Counted from the first letter of the stretch, positions 16,322-25,144 are shown. The stretch: DNA of 64,000 nucleotides from CAMDHY01 sp046156265 (GCF_046156265.1 NZ_JAWDIR010000047.1:124001-188000), one strand, 5' to 3'. Made by a program: numbers and translations. Notes: generated by a model not told the origin, from the letters alone.

Positions 16322-16963
16322 TCACGTCTTCTTGCGGAAGGCGTCGAGCGAGACGACGGCGGCGGTGGGAGCCGGGGTGTCGACGGGAGCATCGGCGGGG
16401 CCTTCCCCCTCCGCCGCGGCGGCGGGTTCCGCCTCGGGCGCCGGCTTCGGCGCGGCCGTGGTCGGCACGGAGGCGCGCGCGGGGGCCTTGGCGGGCTGTG
16501 CCGGCTTCTCGGGCTGGGCGACGGTGCGCCCCTCGCTGCTGGCGAGCGCCGGCTTCGGTCCGCTCTCGGCCGGCGCCGTGTCGTCGCCCTCGGCGGCGTC
16601 GGGGTTGCGGGCCGGATCGAACTGCAGGCCGAACTGCACCGACGGGTCGAAGAAGCCCTTCACTGCGGTGAACGGGATGACCAGTCGCTCGGCGATGCCG
16701 CCGAACGACAGCGTCACTTCGAACTGGGTGTCGGTGACGACGAAGTCCCAGAACTGGTGCTGCAGGACGACGGTCATCTCCTCCGGGTATTTCTGGCGGA
16801 TGCGCGAGGAGAGCCGCACGCCGGGCGCCGCGGTGTCGAAGGCGATGTAGAAGTGGTGTTCGCCCGGCAGGCCGGCGCGCGCCGCCTCCGCCAGCACCTT
16901 GCGCACGACGGAGCGCAGCGCTTCCTGCACCAGCACGTCGTAGCGGATGATGTCTTCGGCCAT
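16322..16963 (-). CDS. sspB: SspB, ClpXP adaptor for ssrA-tagged proteins
   Basis: SspB delivers tmRNA-tagged proteins to ClpXP. From the ATG at 16963 the protein has 213 residues; an upstream start would add 31 residues with little family resemblance. The alpha-type SspB domain fills residues 1-115 (EDIIRYDVLVQEALRSVVRKVL, HHFYIAFDTAAPGVRLS, FEVTLSFGGIAERLVIPFTAVKGFFDPSVQFGLQF). A Pro/Ala-rich linker leads to the C-terminal peptide VVSLDAFRKKT, which should be the ClpX-docking tail. The tmRNA gene itself lies just upstream on the same strand, about 180 bases away, an attractive functional pairing. Confidence 0.92.
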   Translation of the reverse strand: MAEDIIRYDVLVQEALRSVVRKVLAEAARAGLPGEHHFYIAFDTAAPGVRLSSRIRQKYPEEMTVVLQHQFWDFVVTDTQFEVTLSFGGIAERLVIPFTAVKGFFDPSVQFGLQFDPARNPDAAEGDDTAPAESGPKPALASSEGRTVAQPEKPAQPAKAPARASVPTTAAPKPAPEAEPAAAAEGEGPADAPVDTPAPTAAVVSLDAFRKKT

Positions 16964-17144
16964 CGCGTCTCGCCCGGTTGTCGAACCTGTCGCCCCCACC
17001 CGCGCGATACCACAGGGCACCGCACACAGGAACCGCGCCGGCGGCCTGAGCGCCACGAAAATGCGGCTGCGACGACGTGCGCCGCCATGCGGGGAGACGG
17101 AACAGGAGAAGGAGAAGTGAGGGCTTCTGTTGCCAGGTGCCCTC

Positions 17145-17440
17145 GGACCCCGCCTTTCCGGTGCGACCCGGGAGGACTTAGATGAGGTTATCGGACCGCA
17201 TTACGCGGCCAGACGGGCCTCGGCATAGTTGTCATTGGCAACTATAGAAAGGTCCGATAACGGCGGTACCATGCCGGGCGAACGAACGACCTTTACACCC
17301 TCGTCGATCCTATTTCGCCCCCACCGAAATCCACACGAGATCATGGACTTGGGTGGAGGCGCCGGGTACCGCCCCCGGGTCCGATAGGCTTATTACGACG
17401 CCGCTGTATCGCCATAGCCGGCCGAAGCCGGCAACGGGAA
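17145..17440 (-). ncRNA. ssrA: tmRNA (ssrA), two-piece permuted form, tag ANDNYAEARLAA
   Basis: tmRNA rescues stalled ribosomes and adds a degradation tag. On the minus strand, positions 17239 down to 17201 encode ANDNYAEARLAA followed by TAA. A coding-RNA 5' end at 17322 starts GGGGGCG and contains the conserved GGATCGACG. The acceptor RNA lies upstream (about 17440-17352) and ends CGCCTCC, which pairs with GGGGGCG in the acceptor stem, preceded by a T-arm CCGGG...CCCGG (near 17362-17378). The acceptor-first order is the circularly permuted alphaproteobacterial layout. The encoded 3' end reads ACCCA rather than a clean CCA. A hairpin at 17119-17144 follows. Ends are approximate. Confidence 0.88.
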
Positions 17441-17621
17441 TATAGGGGGCGGGGCGGCGGACGGGAAGGGGGCGAGGACAGAAAGACGGGGGAGAGGGGA
17501 GGGACGGCGTGCGCCCACCGCCCATGTCGCATCCGTTCAAGGCCGTCGCCGAAACAATGCTCGCGCGACGGGCTGGGCGGCCGCATGATCGCTTGTCGTC
17601 CGGGATGGGGTCAGCGCGCCG

Positions 17622-18875
17622 ATGCAGAAGTTCTCCGCCCTCTCGCTCTTGGCGAAGGCGTTCGGTGGCCATCAGGGCTGGCAGCCGCAGTGGCGCTCGC
17701 CTGAGCCGAAGCCCGCCTACGACGTCGTCATCATCGGCGCCGGCGGCCACGGGCTCGCAACCGCCTTCTATCTCGCGAGCGAGCACGGCATTCGCAACAT
17801 CGCCGTACTGGAGAAGGGCTGGCTCGGTGGCGGCAACACCGGCCGCAACACCACGATCATCCGCTCGAACTACCTCTTCGACGAATCGGCCGCCCTCTAC
17901 GACCACGCCGTGAAGCTGTGGGAGGGCCTGTCGCAGGCGCTCAACTACAACGTCATGTACTCGCCGCGCGGCGTGCTGATGCTCGCCCACAACATTCACG
18001 ACATCCAGTCGTTCAAGCGCCACGTGCACGCCAACCGCCTGAACGGCGTCGACAACGAGTGGCTGACGCCCGAGGAGATCCAGGCCTTCGTGCCGGCGCT
18101 CAACGTCTTCGGCAAGGTGCGCTACCCGATCCTCGGCGGCGCCCTGCAGCGGCGCGGCGGCACCGCCCGCCACGATGCCGTCGCCTGGGGCTACGCGCGG
18201 GCCGCCGATGCGCTCGGCGTCGACATCATCCAGAACTGCGAGGTCACCGCCATCCGCCGCGGCGCCGACGGCGCGGTCGAGGCGGTGGAGACGAGCCGCG
18301 GCACCATCAAGGCCAAGAAGATCGGCGTCGTGGCAGCCGGCAACACCTCGGTGGTGATGGGCATGGCCGACGTGCGCATGCCGCTCGAGAGCTATCCGCT
18401 GCAGGCCCTGGTGTCGGAACCGATCAAGCCGATGTTCCCGTGCGTGGTGATGTCGAACACCATCCACGCCTACATCAGCCAGTCCGACAAGGGCGAGCTC
18501 GTCATCGGCGCCGGCACCGACGCCTACACCTCCTATTCGCAGACCGGCGGCCTGCACATCACCACCCACACGCTCGACGCCATCTGCGAGCTGGTGCCGA
18601 CCGTCCGGCGGATGCGGATGCTCCGGAACTGGGGCGGCATCGTCGACGTGACGCCGGACCGCTCGCCGATCATCGGGCTGACGCCGGTGCCGGGCCTCTT
18701 CGTCAACTGCGGCTGGGGCACCGGCGGCTTCAAGGCGACGCCGGGCTCCGGCCACGTCTTCGCCCACACCATCGCCCGCGGCACGCCGCATCCGATCGCC
18801 GCGCCATTCGCCCTCGACCGGTTCAAGGCGGGCCGACTGATCGACGAGGCGGCCGCCGCCGCCGTCGCGCACTGA
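17622..18875 (+). CDS. soxB: Sarcosine oxidase subunit beta
   Basis: SoxB is the flavin-carrying catalytic subunit of heterotetrameric sarcosine oxidase, which demethylates sarcosine to glycine with transfer of the one-carbon unit to tetrahydrofolate. The protein has 417 residues. The FAD-binding motif VIIGAGGHGLATAFYLA is near residue 35, with GGNTGRNTTIIRSNY after it (the region around the covalent FMN His in family members). The C-terminal GWGTGGFKATPGSGHVFAH segment is typical. It is the first gene of the soxBDAG cluster; soxD follows 10 bases later. No folate or glycine riboswitch was recognised in its upstream region, which is dominated by the divergent tmRNA gene. Confidence 0.95.
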   Translation: MQKFSALSLLAKAFGGHQGWQPQWRSPEPKPAYDVVIIGAGGHGLATAFYLASEHGIRNIAVLEKGWLGGGNTGRNTTIIRSNYLFDESAALYDHAVKLWEGLSQALNYNVMYSPRGVLMLAHNIHDIQSFKRHVHANRLNGVDNEWLTPEEIQAFVPALNVFGKVRYPILGGALQRRGGTARHDAVAWGYARAADALGVDIIQNCEVTAIRRGADGAVEAVETSRGTIKAKKIGVVAAGNTSVVMGMADVRMPLESYPLQALVSEPIKPMFPCVVMSNTIHAYISQSDKGELVIGAGTDAYTSYSQTGGLHITTHTLDAICELVPTVRRMRMLRNWGGIVDVTPDRSPIIGLTPVPGLFVNCGWGTGGFKATPGSGHVFAHTIARGTPHPIAAPFALDRFKAGRLIDEAAAAAVAH

Positions 18876-18885
18876 GGGGCGTCCC

Positions 18886-19200
18886 ATGCTGTTGATCGCC
18901 TGTCCCTATTGTGGAGAGAGCCGGCCGGAGGCGGAGTTCCGCTATGCCGGCGAGGCCCACCTGGCGCGCACCCCCGACAGCCTCGACGACGACGGCTGGA
19001 CCGGGTTCCTCTATGCCCGCGGCAATCCGAAGGGCCTCCACTTCGAACGCTGGCGCCACATCCACGGCTGCGGCCGCTTCTTCAACGCGGTCCGCCACAC
19101 GGTGACGGACAAGTTCGTGACGACCTACCCGGCGGGGGAGGGGAGGCCGGACCTCTCGTCGCCGGAGCTCGCGGACAAGGTCGCGGAGGCGTCGCGGTGA
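18886..19200 (+). CDS. soxD: Sarcosine oxidase subunit delta
   Basis: SoxD is the small zinc-binding subunit of heterotetrameric sarcosine oxidase. The 104-residue protein carries the metal site: Cys-x2-Cys in CPYCGESRPEAEF at the start and HGCGRFFNAVRHTVTDKF in the middle. The length fits family members (about 95-110). The stop TGA (19198-19200) overlaps the GTG start of soxA, so the two are translationally coupled. Confidence 0.95.
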   Translation: MLLIACPYCGESRPEAEFRYAGEAHLARTPDSLDDDGWTGFLYARGNPKGLHFERWRHIHGCGRFFNAVRHTVTDKFVTTYPAGEGRPDLSSPELADKVAEASR

Positions 19201-22200
19201 CTGTTCTCCCTCCCTCGCAGCCGTTCCGGGCCGTTGCCGGTGGTCGCGTCGACCGTGACCGCACGGTGCGCTTCACCTTCGACGGCACGCTCTATCGCGG
19301 GCTGAAGGGCGACACGCTCGCCTCGGCGCTGATCGCCAACGGTGTCCACCTGGTCGGCCGCTCGTTCAAGTACCACCGGCCGCGCGGCATCCTGGCGGCC
19401 GGCTCGGACGAGCCGAATGCCCTCGTCGGCGTCGGGGCGGACGAGGCGCACTACACGCCGAACCTGCGCGCCACCCAGGTCGAGCTGAAGGACGGCCTCG
19501 TCGCCGTCAGCCAGAACCGCGCGCCGTCGCTGAAGTTCGACGTCGGCGCGGTCAACGACCTCGTCGCGCCGCTGCTGCCGGCGGGCTTCTACTACAAGAC
19601 CTTCATGTGGCCGCAGGCGTTCTGGAAGTCGGTCTACGAGCCGGTGATCCGCGCCGCCGCCGGCCTCGGCCGCGCGCCACGGGCGCCGGACGCCGACCGC
19701 TATACCCAGCGCTACGCCCACTGCGACGTCCTCGTCGTCGGCTCCGGCCCCGCGGGGCTCGCCGCGGCGCGGGCAGCAGCGGCGAGCGGCGCCACCGTCA
19801 TCCTCTGCGACGAGCAGGCCGAGATGGGCGGCTCGCTGCTGGCGGAGACCCAGGCCACGATCGACGGCGTGCCCACGGCCGACTGGGTCGCCGACGTGCT
19901 CGCCGAACTCGCGGGCAACGACCGCGTCACGCTGCTCTCCCGCACCACCGCCTTCGGCTGGTACCCGCACAACCTCATCGGCCTCAGCGAGCGGATCACC
20001 GATCACCTCGCCGCGCCGCACCGCGACCTGCCGCGCGAGCGGATGTGGCAGGTGCGGGCGAAGGAGGTTGTGATCGCAGCCGGCGCCATCGAGCGGCCGA
20101 TGGTGTTCCCGGAGAACGACCGCCCGGGCGTCATGCTGGCGGACGCTGCCCGCACCTTCCTCAACCGCTACGGCGCGGTGGTCGGCCGGCGCGTCGTCGT
20201 CTTCACCGCCCACGACGCCGCCTACCAGGCGGCCCTCGACCTCCACGCCGCCGGCGTCCAGGTCGCCGCGATCGCCGACCTCCGGCCCGTCGCCGACGGT
20301 GAGCTGCCGGAGAAGGCGCGCGCCGCCGGCCTGCCGGTGCAGACGTCGACCACCGTCGTCGGCACGCGCGGGCGGCTACGCGTCCGCGAGGCGCACCTTG
20401 CCACCGTCGCCGCCGACGGCAGCGTCGCCCGGCCGGTGATCGTGCCGTGCGATGCGGTGCTGATGTCCGGCGGCTTCACGCCGTCGGTGCACCTGTTCTC
20501 GCAATCGCGCGGCAAGCTCGCCTTCGACGCGGCGACGAAGACGTTCCTGCCGGGGCAGTCATTTGCGCATGAGCGGTCGGCCGGGGCGTGCCGGGGCACG
20601 TTCGGGCTCGCGGACGTGCTGGCCGAGGGCTACGCGGCGGGCGAGCAGGCGGCGAAGGCGGCTTTCGCGACGCGTCCTCCCCCTGCAAGGGGGGAGGACA
20701 GCCGCGCCGAAGGCGCGGCAGGTGGGGGCCAGTCAATCCACCCCGAGACCTCGATTGACGGGCCCAACCCTGGCGACCTGCGGTCGCCTGTCCCTCCCCC
20801 TGGCAGGGGAGGGACGGAGGCCGGCGCAGGGGGAGGACCGGTGGTCACCGAAGCCCCCATCGTCTCCGGCGGCTTCTCCGGCGCTGCCCCGCACGGGCGC
20901 AATCCGGCGTTCGCCAAGGCCTTCGTCGACTTCCAGAACGACGTCACGGCCAAGGACGTCAAGCTCGCCACCCGCGAGGGCTTCGTCTCGATCGAGCACG
21001 TCAAGCGTTACACCACGACGGGCATGGCGACCGACCAGGGCAAGACGTCGAACCTCAATGCGCTGGCCATCGTCTCCGACGCCATCGCCAAGCCCATCCC
21101 GCAGATCGGCCTGACAACCTTCCGCCCGCCCTATACGCCCGTCACCTTCGGCAGCTTCGCCGGCGCCGCCCGCGGCGATCTGTTCGACCCCGTCCGCACC
21201 ACGCCGATCCACGCTTGGGCAGAGGCGCACGGCGCTGCCTTCGAGGACGTCGGGCTGTGGAAGCGCGCCTGGTACTTCCCGAGAGCCGGCGAGGACCTGC
21301 ACGCCGCCGTGGCGCGCGAGTGCAAGGCGGTGCGCGAGGCCGTCGGCATCTTCGACGCCTCGACGCTGGGCAAGATCGAGGTGGTGGGGCCGGACGCGGC
21401 CGAGTTCATGAACCGCATGTACACGAACGCCTGGACGAAGCTCGAGCCCGGGCGCCTGCGCTACGGCGTGATGCTGCGCGAGGACGGCTTCGTCATGGAC
21501 GACGGCGTCGTCGGCCGCATGGCGCCGGACCGCTTCCACGTCACCACGACGACCGGCGGCGCCCCGCGCGTCCTCCATCTGATGGAGGACTACCTGCAGA
21601 CCGAGTGGCCGGACCTCGACGTCTGGTTGACCTCCACCACCGAGCAGTGGGCGGTGATCGCCGTGCAGGGGCCGCGGGCGCGCGACGTCATCGCGCCGCT
21701 GGTCGAGGGCATCGACCTGTCGAAGGGGGCGATGCCGCACATGAGCGTGCGCGAGGGCCGCATCGCCGGCGTGCCGACGCGGCTGTTCCGCGTCTCCTTC
21801 ACCGGCGAACTCGGCTTCGAGGTGAATGTGCCGGCCGACTATGGCCGCCACGTCTGGGAGGCAATCGTCGCCGCCGGCGAGCCGCACGGCATCACCCCCT
21901 ACGGCACCGAGACGATGCACGTGCTGCGGGCCGAGAAGGGCTACATCATCGTCGGCCAGGAGACCGACGGCACGGCGACGCCGGACGACGTCAACCTCGG
22001 CTGGGCAGTCGGCAAGTCGAAGAAGGACTTCGTCGGCAAGCGCTCGGTGCTCAGGCCCGAGATGACCGGGGCCGGCCGCAAGCAGCTCGTCGGGCTCCTC
22101 ACCGTCGACCCGAGCGTGGTGCTGGAGGAGGGAGCGCAGATCGTCGCCGACCCGGCCGAACCCGTGCCGATGACGATGCTCGGCCACGTCACCTCGTCCT

Positions 22201-22364
22201 ACTGGAGCTCGGTGCTCGGCCGCTCGATCGCGCTCGCGATGGTGCGCGACGGCCGCGGCCGGATGGGCGAGACGCTGCACGTGCCGATGCCCGGCGGCGC
22301 CATCGCGGTGACGGTGGCCGCCCCTGTGTTCGTCGACCCGGAAGGAGCGCGGCTCAATGACTGA
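19197..22364 (+). CDS. soxA: Sarcosine oxidase subunit alpha, with an in-frame palindromic-element insertion
   Basis: SoxA carries the NAD- and folate-binding domains of sarcosine oxidase. From the GTG at 19197 it has 1055 residues, about 50 more than usual. Domains: an N-terminal 2Fe-2S-like fold (about 20-110), a pyridine-nucleotide disulfide oxidoreductase domain (VLVVGSGPAGLAAARAAA near 177), and C-terminal aminomethyltransferase domains (MNRMYTNAWTKLEPGRLRYG, GELGFEVNVPADYG). Residues about 493-540 are translated from a type-1 palindromic element (20675-20814) of the kind found in this window's intergenic spaces, rich in Pro/Gly/Arg. It falls between the oxidoreductase domain and the GcvT half, probably a tolerated linker. 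soxG overlaps the 3' end by 8 bases. Confidence 0.93.
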   Translation: MTVLPPSQPFRAVAGGRVDRDRTVRFTFDGTLYRGLKGDTLASALIANGVHLVGRSFKYHRPRGILAAGSDEPNALVGVGADEAHYTPNLRATQVELKDGLVAVSQNRAPSLKFDVGAVNDLVAPLLPAGFYYKTFMWPQAFWKSVYEPVIRAAAGLGRAPRAPDADRYTQRYAHCDVLVVGSGPAGLAAARAAAASGATVILCDEQAEMGGSLLAETQATIDGVPTADWVADVLAELAGNDRVTLLSRTTAFGWYPHNLIGLSERITDHLAAPHRDLPRERMWQVRAKEVVIAAGAIERPMVFPENDRPGVMLADAARTFLNRYGAVVGRRVVVFTAHDAAYQAALDLHAAGVQVAAIADLRPVADGELPEKARAAGLPVQTSTTVVGTRGRLRVREAHLATVAADGSVARPVIVPCDAVLMSGGFTPSVHLFSQSRGKLAFDAATKTFLPGQSFAHERSAGACRGTFGLADVLAEGYAAGEQAAKAAFATRPPPARGEDSRAEGAAGGGQSIHPETSIDGPNPGDLRSPVPPPGRGGTEAGAGGGPVVTEAPIVSGGFSGAAPHGRNPAFAKAFVDFQNDVTAKDVKLATREGFVSIEHVKRYTTTGMATDQGKTSNLNALAIVSDAIAKPIPQIGLTTFRPPYTPVTFGSFAGAARGDLFDPVRTTPIHAWAEAHGAAFEDVGLWKRAWYFPRAGEDLHAAVARECKAVREAVGIFDASTLGKIEVVGPDAAEFMNRMYTNAWTKLEPGRLRYGVMLREDGFVMDDGVVGRMAPDRFHVTTTTGGAPRVLHLMEDYLQTEWPDLDVWLTSTTEQWAVIAVQGPRARDVIAPLVEGIDLSKGAMPHMSVREGRIAGVPTRLFRVSFTGELGFEVNVPADYGRHVWEAIVAAGEPHGITPYGTETMHVLRAEKGYIIVGQETDGTATPDDVNLGWAVGKSKKDFVGKRSVLRPEMTGAGRKQLVGLLTVDPSVVLEEGAQIVADPAEPVPMTMLGHVTSSYWSSVLGRSIALAMVRDGRGRMGETLHVPMPGGAIAVTVAAPVFVDPEGARLND
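20675..20814. repeat. Type-1 palindromic element (arm A + inverted arm B) inside soxA
   Basis: About 140 bp. Left is arm A: an outer hairpin at 20675-20699 and an inner hairpin with stem GCCGCGCC/GGCGCGGC and loop GAA at 20701-20719, ending GTGGGGGCCAGTCAAT. Right is the inverted arm B: ATTGACGGGC, inner stem GGCGACC/GGTCGCC with loop TGC, and the outer hairpin ending at 20814. The host frame is open through the whole element. Confidence 0.9.
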
Positions 22365-22941
22365 GGCCTCTCCCGTGCTGCCGCGCGCCGACGCGCTGGC
22401 GATGATCGCCGCTGCGACGCCCCCGCTCGCCGCGGCGGAGCTCAGGACGCTCGACAACGACTGTGCGCGCTACGTCTTCCGCGGCCGCGAGGCGGCGATC
22501 GGCCCGGCCGGCGAGGCGTTCGGCGTCGCCCTGCCGCGGGCCCGCGGCGCCTATGGCGAGGTCCGCAACCGCAGGGCGATCTGGCTCGGCCCCGACGAGT
22601 GGCTGCTGATCGCCCCCGGCGAGGCGCCGGAGGAGATAGCAGCCGCCATTGAGGCGGCGACGGGAGGCGTGCCGCATTCGCTGGTGGACGTCTCGCATCG
22701 CCAGCTCTGCATCGAGGTGTCCGGACCGCAGGCGGCGACGGTGCTCGCCGCCGGCTGCCCGCTCGACCTGTCTGAGGCGGCCTTCCCGGTGGGCACGGCG
22801 ACGCGGACGGTGCTGGCCAAGGCCGAGATCGTGCTGGCGCGGACGGGGCCGGACGTGTTCCACATCGAGGTGTGGCGCTCGTTTTCCGCCTATGTCTGGC
22901 ATTATCTCGACGAGACGCGGCGGGAGTTCCGGGCGGGGTAG
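22357..22941 (+). CDS. soxG: Sarcosine oxidase subunit gamma
   Basis: SoxG is the fourth subunit of heterotetrameric sarcosine oxidase, a member of the GcvT-like family without known catalysis of its own. The protein has 194 residues, the normal length (about 180-210). Recognisable segments are GEVRNRRAIWLGPDEWLLIAPG, VDVSHRQLCIEVSGPQAATVLAAGCPLDL and FHIEVWRSFSAYVWHYL. The ATG at 22357 overlaps the soxA stop by eight bases. A palindromic element starts 26 bases after its stop codon, so sdaA may be separately expressed. Confidence 0.92.
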   Translation: MTEASPVLPRADALAMIAAATPPLAAAELRTLDNDCARYVFRGREAAIGPAGEAFGVALPRARGAYGEVRNRRAIWLGPDEWLLIAPGEAPEEIAAAIEAATGGVPHSLVDVSHRQLCIEVSGPQAATVLAAGCPLDLSEAAFPVGTATRTVLAKAEIVLARTGPDVFHIEVWRSFSAYVWHYLDETRREFRAG

Positions 22942-22966
22942 GGGGGATTGCCAGTGGGCTGACCCG

Positions 22967-23153
22967 TCCCTCCCCTGTCAGGGGGAGGGACAGACCGCCG
23001 AAGGCGGTCAGGGTGGGGCCCGTCAATCCGAAGTGATGCGGCGGTCGTCGCGCACCGGATTGACAGGCCCCCACCTGCCGCGCCTTCAGCGCGGCTGTCC
23101 TCCCCCCTGGCAGGGGGAGGACGCGTCAGCGCACCGTCAGGGGGAGGACGCCT
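22967..23153. repeat. Type-1 element (arm B + inverted arm A) plus partial copy, soxG-sdaA spacer
   Basis: Arm B at 22967-23027 has outer hairpin 22967-22990 and inner stem GACCGCC/GGCGGTC with loop GAA. The inverted arm A at 23058-23122 has inner stem CCGCGC/GCGCGG and an outer hairpin ending in GAGGA. A fragment of another arm (AGGGGGAGGACG) is at 23139-23150. It begins 26 bases after the soxG stop. Confidence 0.9.
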
Positions 23154-23200
23154 CCACCCTTCGAGAGACAATCGTTCGTCCGGCGGGGAGGCCGGCATCG

Positions 23201-24571
23201 ATGATCAGCGTCTTCGAGCTCTTCAAGATCGGCATCGGGCCGTCGTCGTCCCACACGGTGGGACCGATGCGGGCGGCGCACGCCTTCGTCGACGGCATCG
23301 CGGCGGCGGGGAGACTCGACGACGTCGACCGCGTCGAGGTGGCGCTCTACGGCTCGCTCGCCTGGACCGGCAAGGGCCACGGTACCGACCGAGCGGCGAT
23401 CCTCGGCCTTTCGGGCATGGAGCCCGCCACCGTCGATCCGGACGAGGCCGACGCGGCCTTCGCCGCCGCCGGCGCCGGCGGCTCCGTCAATCTTGGCGGC
23501 CGCCGCCGCATCGCCTTCGACTACGGCCGCGACATCCTCTTCGACGGCCACGCCGAGACGCCGAAGCATCCGAACACCATGGCGCTCGCCGCCTTCGACG
23601 CCGACGGTACCGTCGTCGCCCACGAGCGCTGGTGCTCGGTCGGCGGCGGCTTCGTCGTGCCGGAGGCGGAGGTGGGCGTCGTCGTCCACAACCCGGTGTC
23701 GGTGCCGCACCCCTACCGCAGCGGCCGCGACCTGCTGCACATCGGTTCTGCCACCGGGCTGTCGATCGCCGGGATCGTGCTCGAGAACGAGCAGGCGCTA
23801 CGCCCGGATGCCGAGATCGACGCCCACCTCGAGGCGATCGCCAAGGTGATGATGGCCTGCATCGACCGCGGCGTCGCCACCACGGGCGAGCTTCCCGGCG
23901 GCCTCAAGGTCAGGCGGCGGGCGAAATCGATCCGCGACCGGCTTCTGGCGCGCAGCCACGCCAACGACCGCGCCGCCCACGAGGTGATGGACTGGGTCAG
24001 CGTCTATGCGATCGCGGTCAACGAGGAGAACGCCGCCGGCGGCCGGGTGGTCACCGCGCCGACCAACGGCGCCGCCGGCGTCGTGCCGGCGACGCTGCGC
24101 TACTATCTCGACCACTGTTCCGGCGCCGGCCCCGAGGGCGTTCGCACCTTCCTGCTGACGGCCACAGCCATCGGCGGGCTGTTCAAGATGAACGCGTCGA
24201 TCTCCGGCGCTGAGGTCGGCTGCCAGGGCGAGGTCGGCGTCGCCTGCTCGATGGCCGCCGCCGGCCTGTGCGCCGCGCTCGGCGGCACCAACGAGCAGGT
24301 CGAGAACGCCGCCGAGATCGGCATGGAGCACCATCTCGGCATGACCTGCGACCCGATCGCCGGCCTCGTGCAGGTGCCCTGCATCGAGCGCAACGCCTTC
24401 GGCGCGATCTCAGCCGTCAACGCCGCCTCGCTCGCTCTCCACGGCGACGGTACCCACGTCGTCTCGCTCGACAAGGTCATCGTGACGATGCGCGAAACCG
24501 GCCGCGACATGGCGTCGAAATACAAGGAAACGTCCCTCGGCGGCCTGGCGGTCAACCTGCCGGAGTGTTGA
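23201..24571 (+). CDS. sdaA: L-serine ammonia-lyase (iron-sulfur type)
   Basis: SdaA deaminates L-serine to pyruvate and ammonia using a [4Fe-4S] cluster. From the ATG at 23201 it has 456 residues, the usual single-chain length. The beta domain begins MISVFELFKIGIGPSSSHTVGPMRAA, and the alpha domain has VTAPTNGAAGVVPATLRYYL, SGAEVGCQGEVGVACSMAAAGLCAAL and CDPIAGLVQVPCIERN, with the cluster cysteines in the last two segments. It follows the sox cluster and the palindromic spacer. In choline degradation, glycine from sarcosine becomes serine through GlyA and is then deaminated here, so the gene fits as the exit step to pyruvate. Confidence 0.95.
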   Translation: MISVFELFKIGIGPSSSHTVGPMRAAHAFVDGIAAAGRLDDVDRVEVALYGSLAWTGKGHGTDRAAILGLSGMEPATVDPDEADAAFAAAGAGGSVNLGGRRRIAFDYGRDILFDGHAETPKHPNTMALAAFDADGTVVAHERWCSVGGGFVVPEAEVGVVVHNPVSVPHPYRSGRDLLHIGSATGLSIAGIVLENEQALRPDAEIDAHLEAIAKVMMACIDRGVATTGELPGGLKVRRRAKSIRDRLLARSHANDRAAHEVMDWVSVYAIAVNEENAAGGRVVTAPTNGAAGVVPATLRYYLDHCSGAGPEGVRTFLLTATAIGGLFKMNASISGAEVGCQGEVGVACSMAAAGLCAALGGTNEQVENAAEIGMEHHLGMTCDPIAGLVQVPCIERNAFGAISAVNAASLALHGDGTHVVSLDKVIVTMRETGRDMASKYKETSLGGLAVNLPEC

Positions 24572-24583
24572 AGAGCGCCCCGC

Positions 24584-25144
24584 TCACGCCGTCGCGCGGC
24601 CCAGCATCCGCGTCAGCGTCGCGTCGCGGTCGAGGATGTGGTGCTTCAGGGCGCCGATGACGTGAAGGGCAATCAGCACGCCGAGCCCGAGCACCAGAAC
24701 CGGGCCGGAGTGGACGCTCCTCGCCAGCGACAGGGCGAAGGCATTGCCTGCCCCGGCCGGCAGCAGCGTCAGGCCGAAGACTTCCAGCGCCTGGCCCTTG
24801 CCGATGATGCGGGCGATGCCGGTCAGCGGCGCGAGCACCGTCACCGCGAGCAGCAGGCCGTGCACGGCGTGGGCGAGGATGCGCTCGATGAGCGAGTAGC
24901 GGCCGACCGGGTGCGGGAAGCCTTCCGAGAGGCGCACGCCGAGCCGCCACGTCGCCAGGATCAGGATCATCAGCCCGAGCGCCTTGTGGCAGCTGAAGAC
25001 GAACTCGCGCGCCGGCCCCTTCGCCATCTCCTCGGCCGCGATGCCGAGCGGGATCATCGCCAGGATCGCGATGGCGATCAGCCAGTGGAGCCGGCGCTCG
25101 ACGGCGGGAATGGGGGCTGCGGCGGAAACGGCAGGGCGGGTCAC
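24584..25144 (-). CDS. Cytochrome b561-type di-haem membrane protein
   Basis: The 186-residue protein starts best at the GTG at 25144, which has GAGGAG eight bases upstream; an upstream ATG would add 34 residues that look like basic leader sequence. Four hydrophobic segments are visible with histidines typical of haem b561 ligation: ERRLHWLIAIAILAMIPLG, FSCHKALGLMILILATW, LAHAVHGLLLAVTVLAP and VLIALHVIGALKHHIL. These proteins (CybB type) pass electrons between quinone and periplasmic partners, for example in superoxide oxidation. It is convergent with sdaA, with only 12 bases between stop codons. The partner is not identified. Confidence 0.88.
   Translation of the reverse strand: MTRPAVSAAAPIPAVERRLHWLIAIAILAMIPLGIAAEEMAKGPAREFVFSCHKALGLMILILATWRLGVRLSEGFPHPVGRYSLIERILAHAVHGLLLAVTVLAPLTGIARIIGKGQALEVFGLTLLPAGAGNAFALSLARSVHSGPVLVLGLGVLIALHVIGALKHHILDRDATLTRMLGRATA

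Noticed and set aside
17119..17144. Hairpin GAGGGC/GCCCTC as a separate terminator
   Set aside because: It may be the end of the tmRNA transcript, but no T-run follows and the exact RNA end is unknown, so it is mentioned only with ssrA.
18909..19196. Earlier start for soxA overlapping soxD
   Set aside because: The extension is a frame-shifted reading of soxD; the GTG at 19197 couples to the soxD stop and begins the true SoxA N-terminus.
22649..23200. Long N-terminal extension of sdaA
   Set aside because: It would read through soxG in another frame and through the palindromic element; the ATG at 23201 matches the family start.
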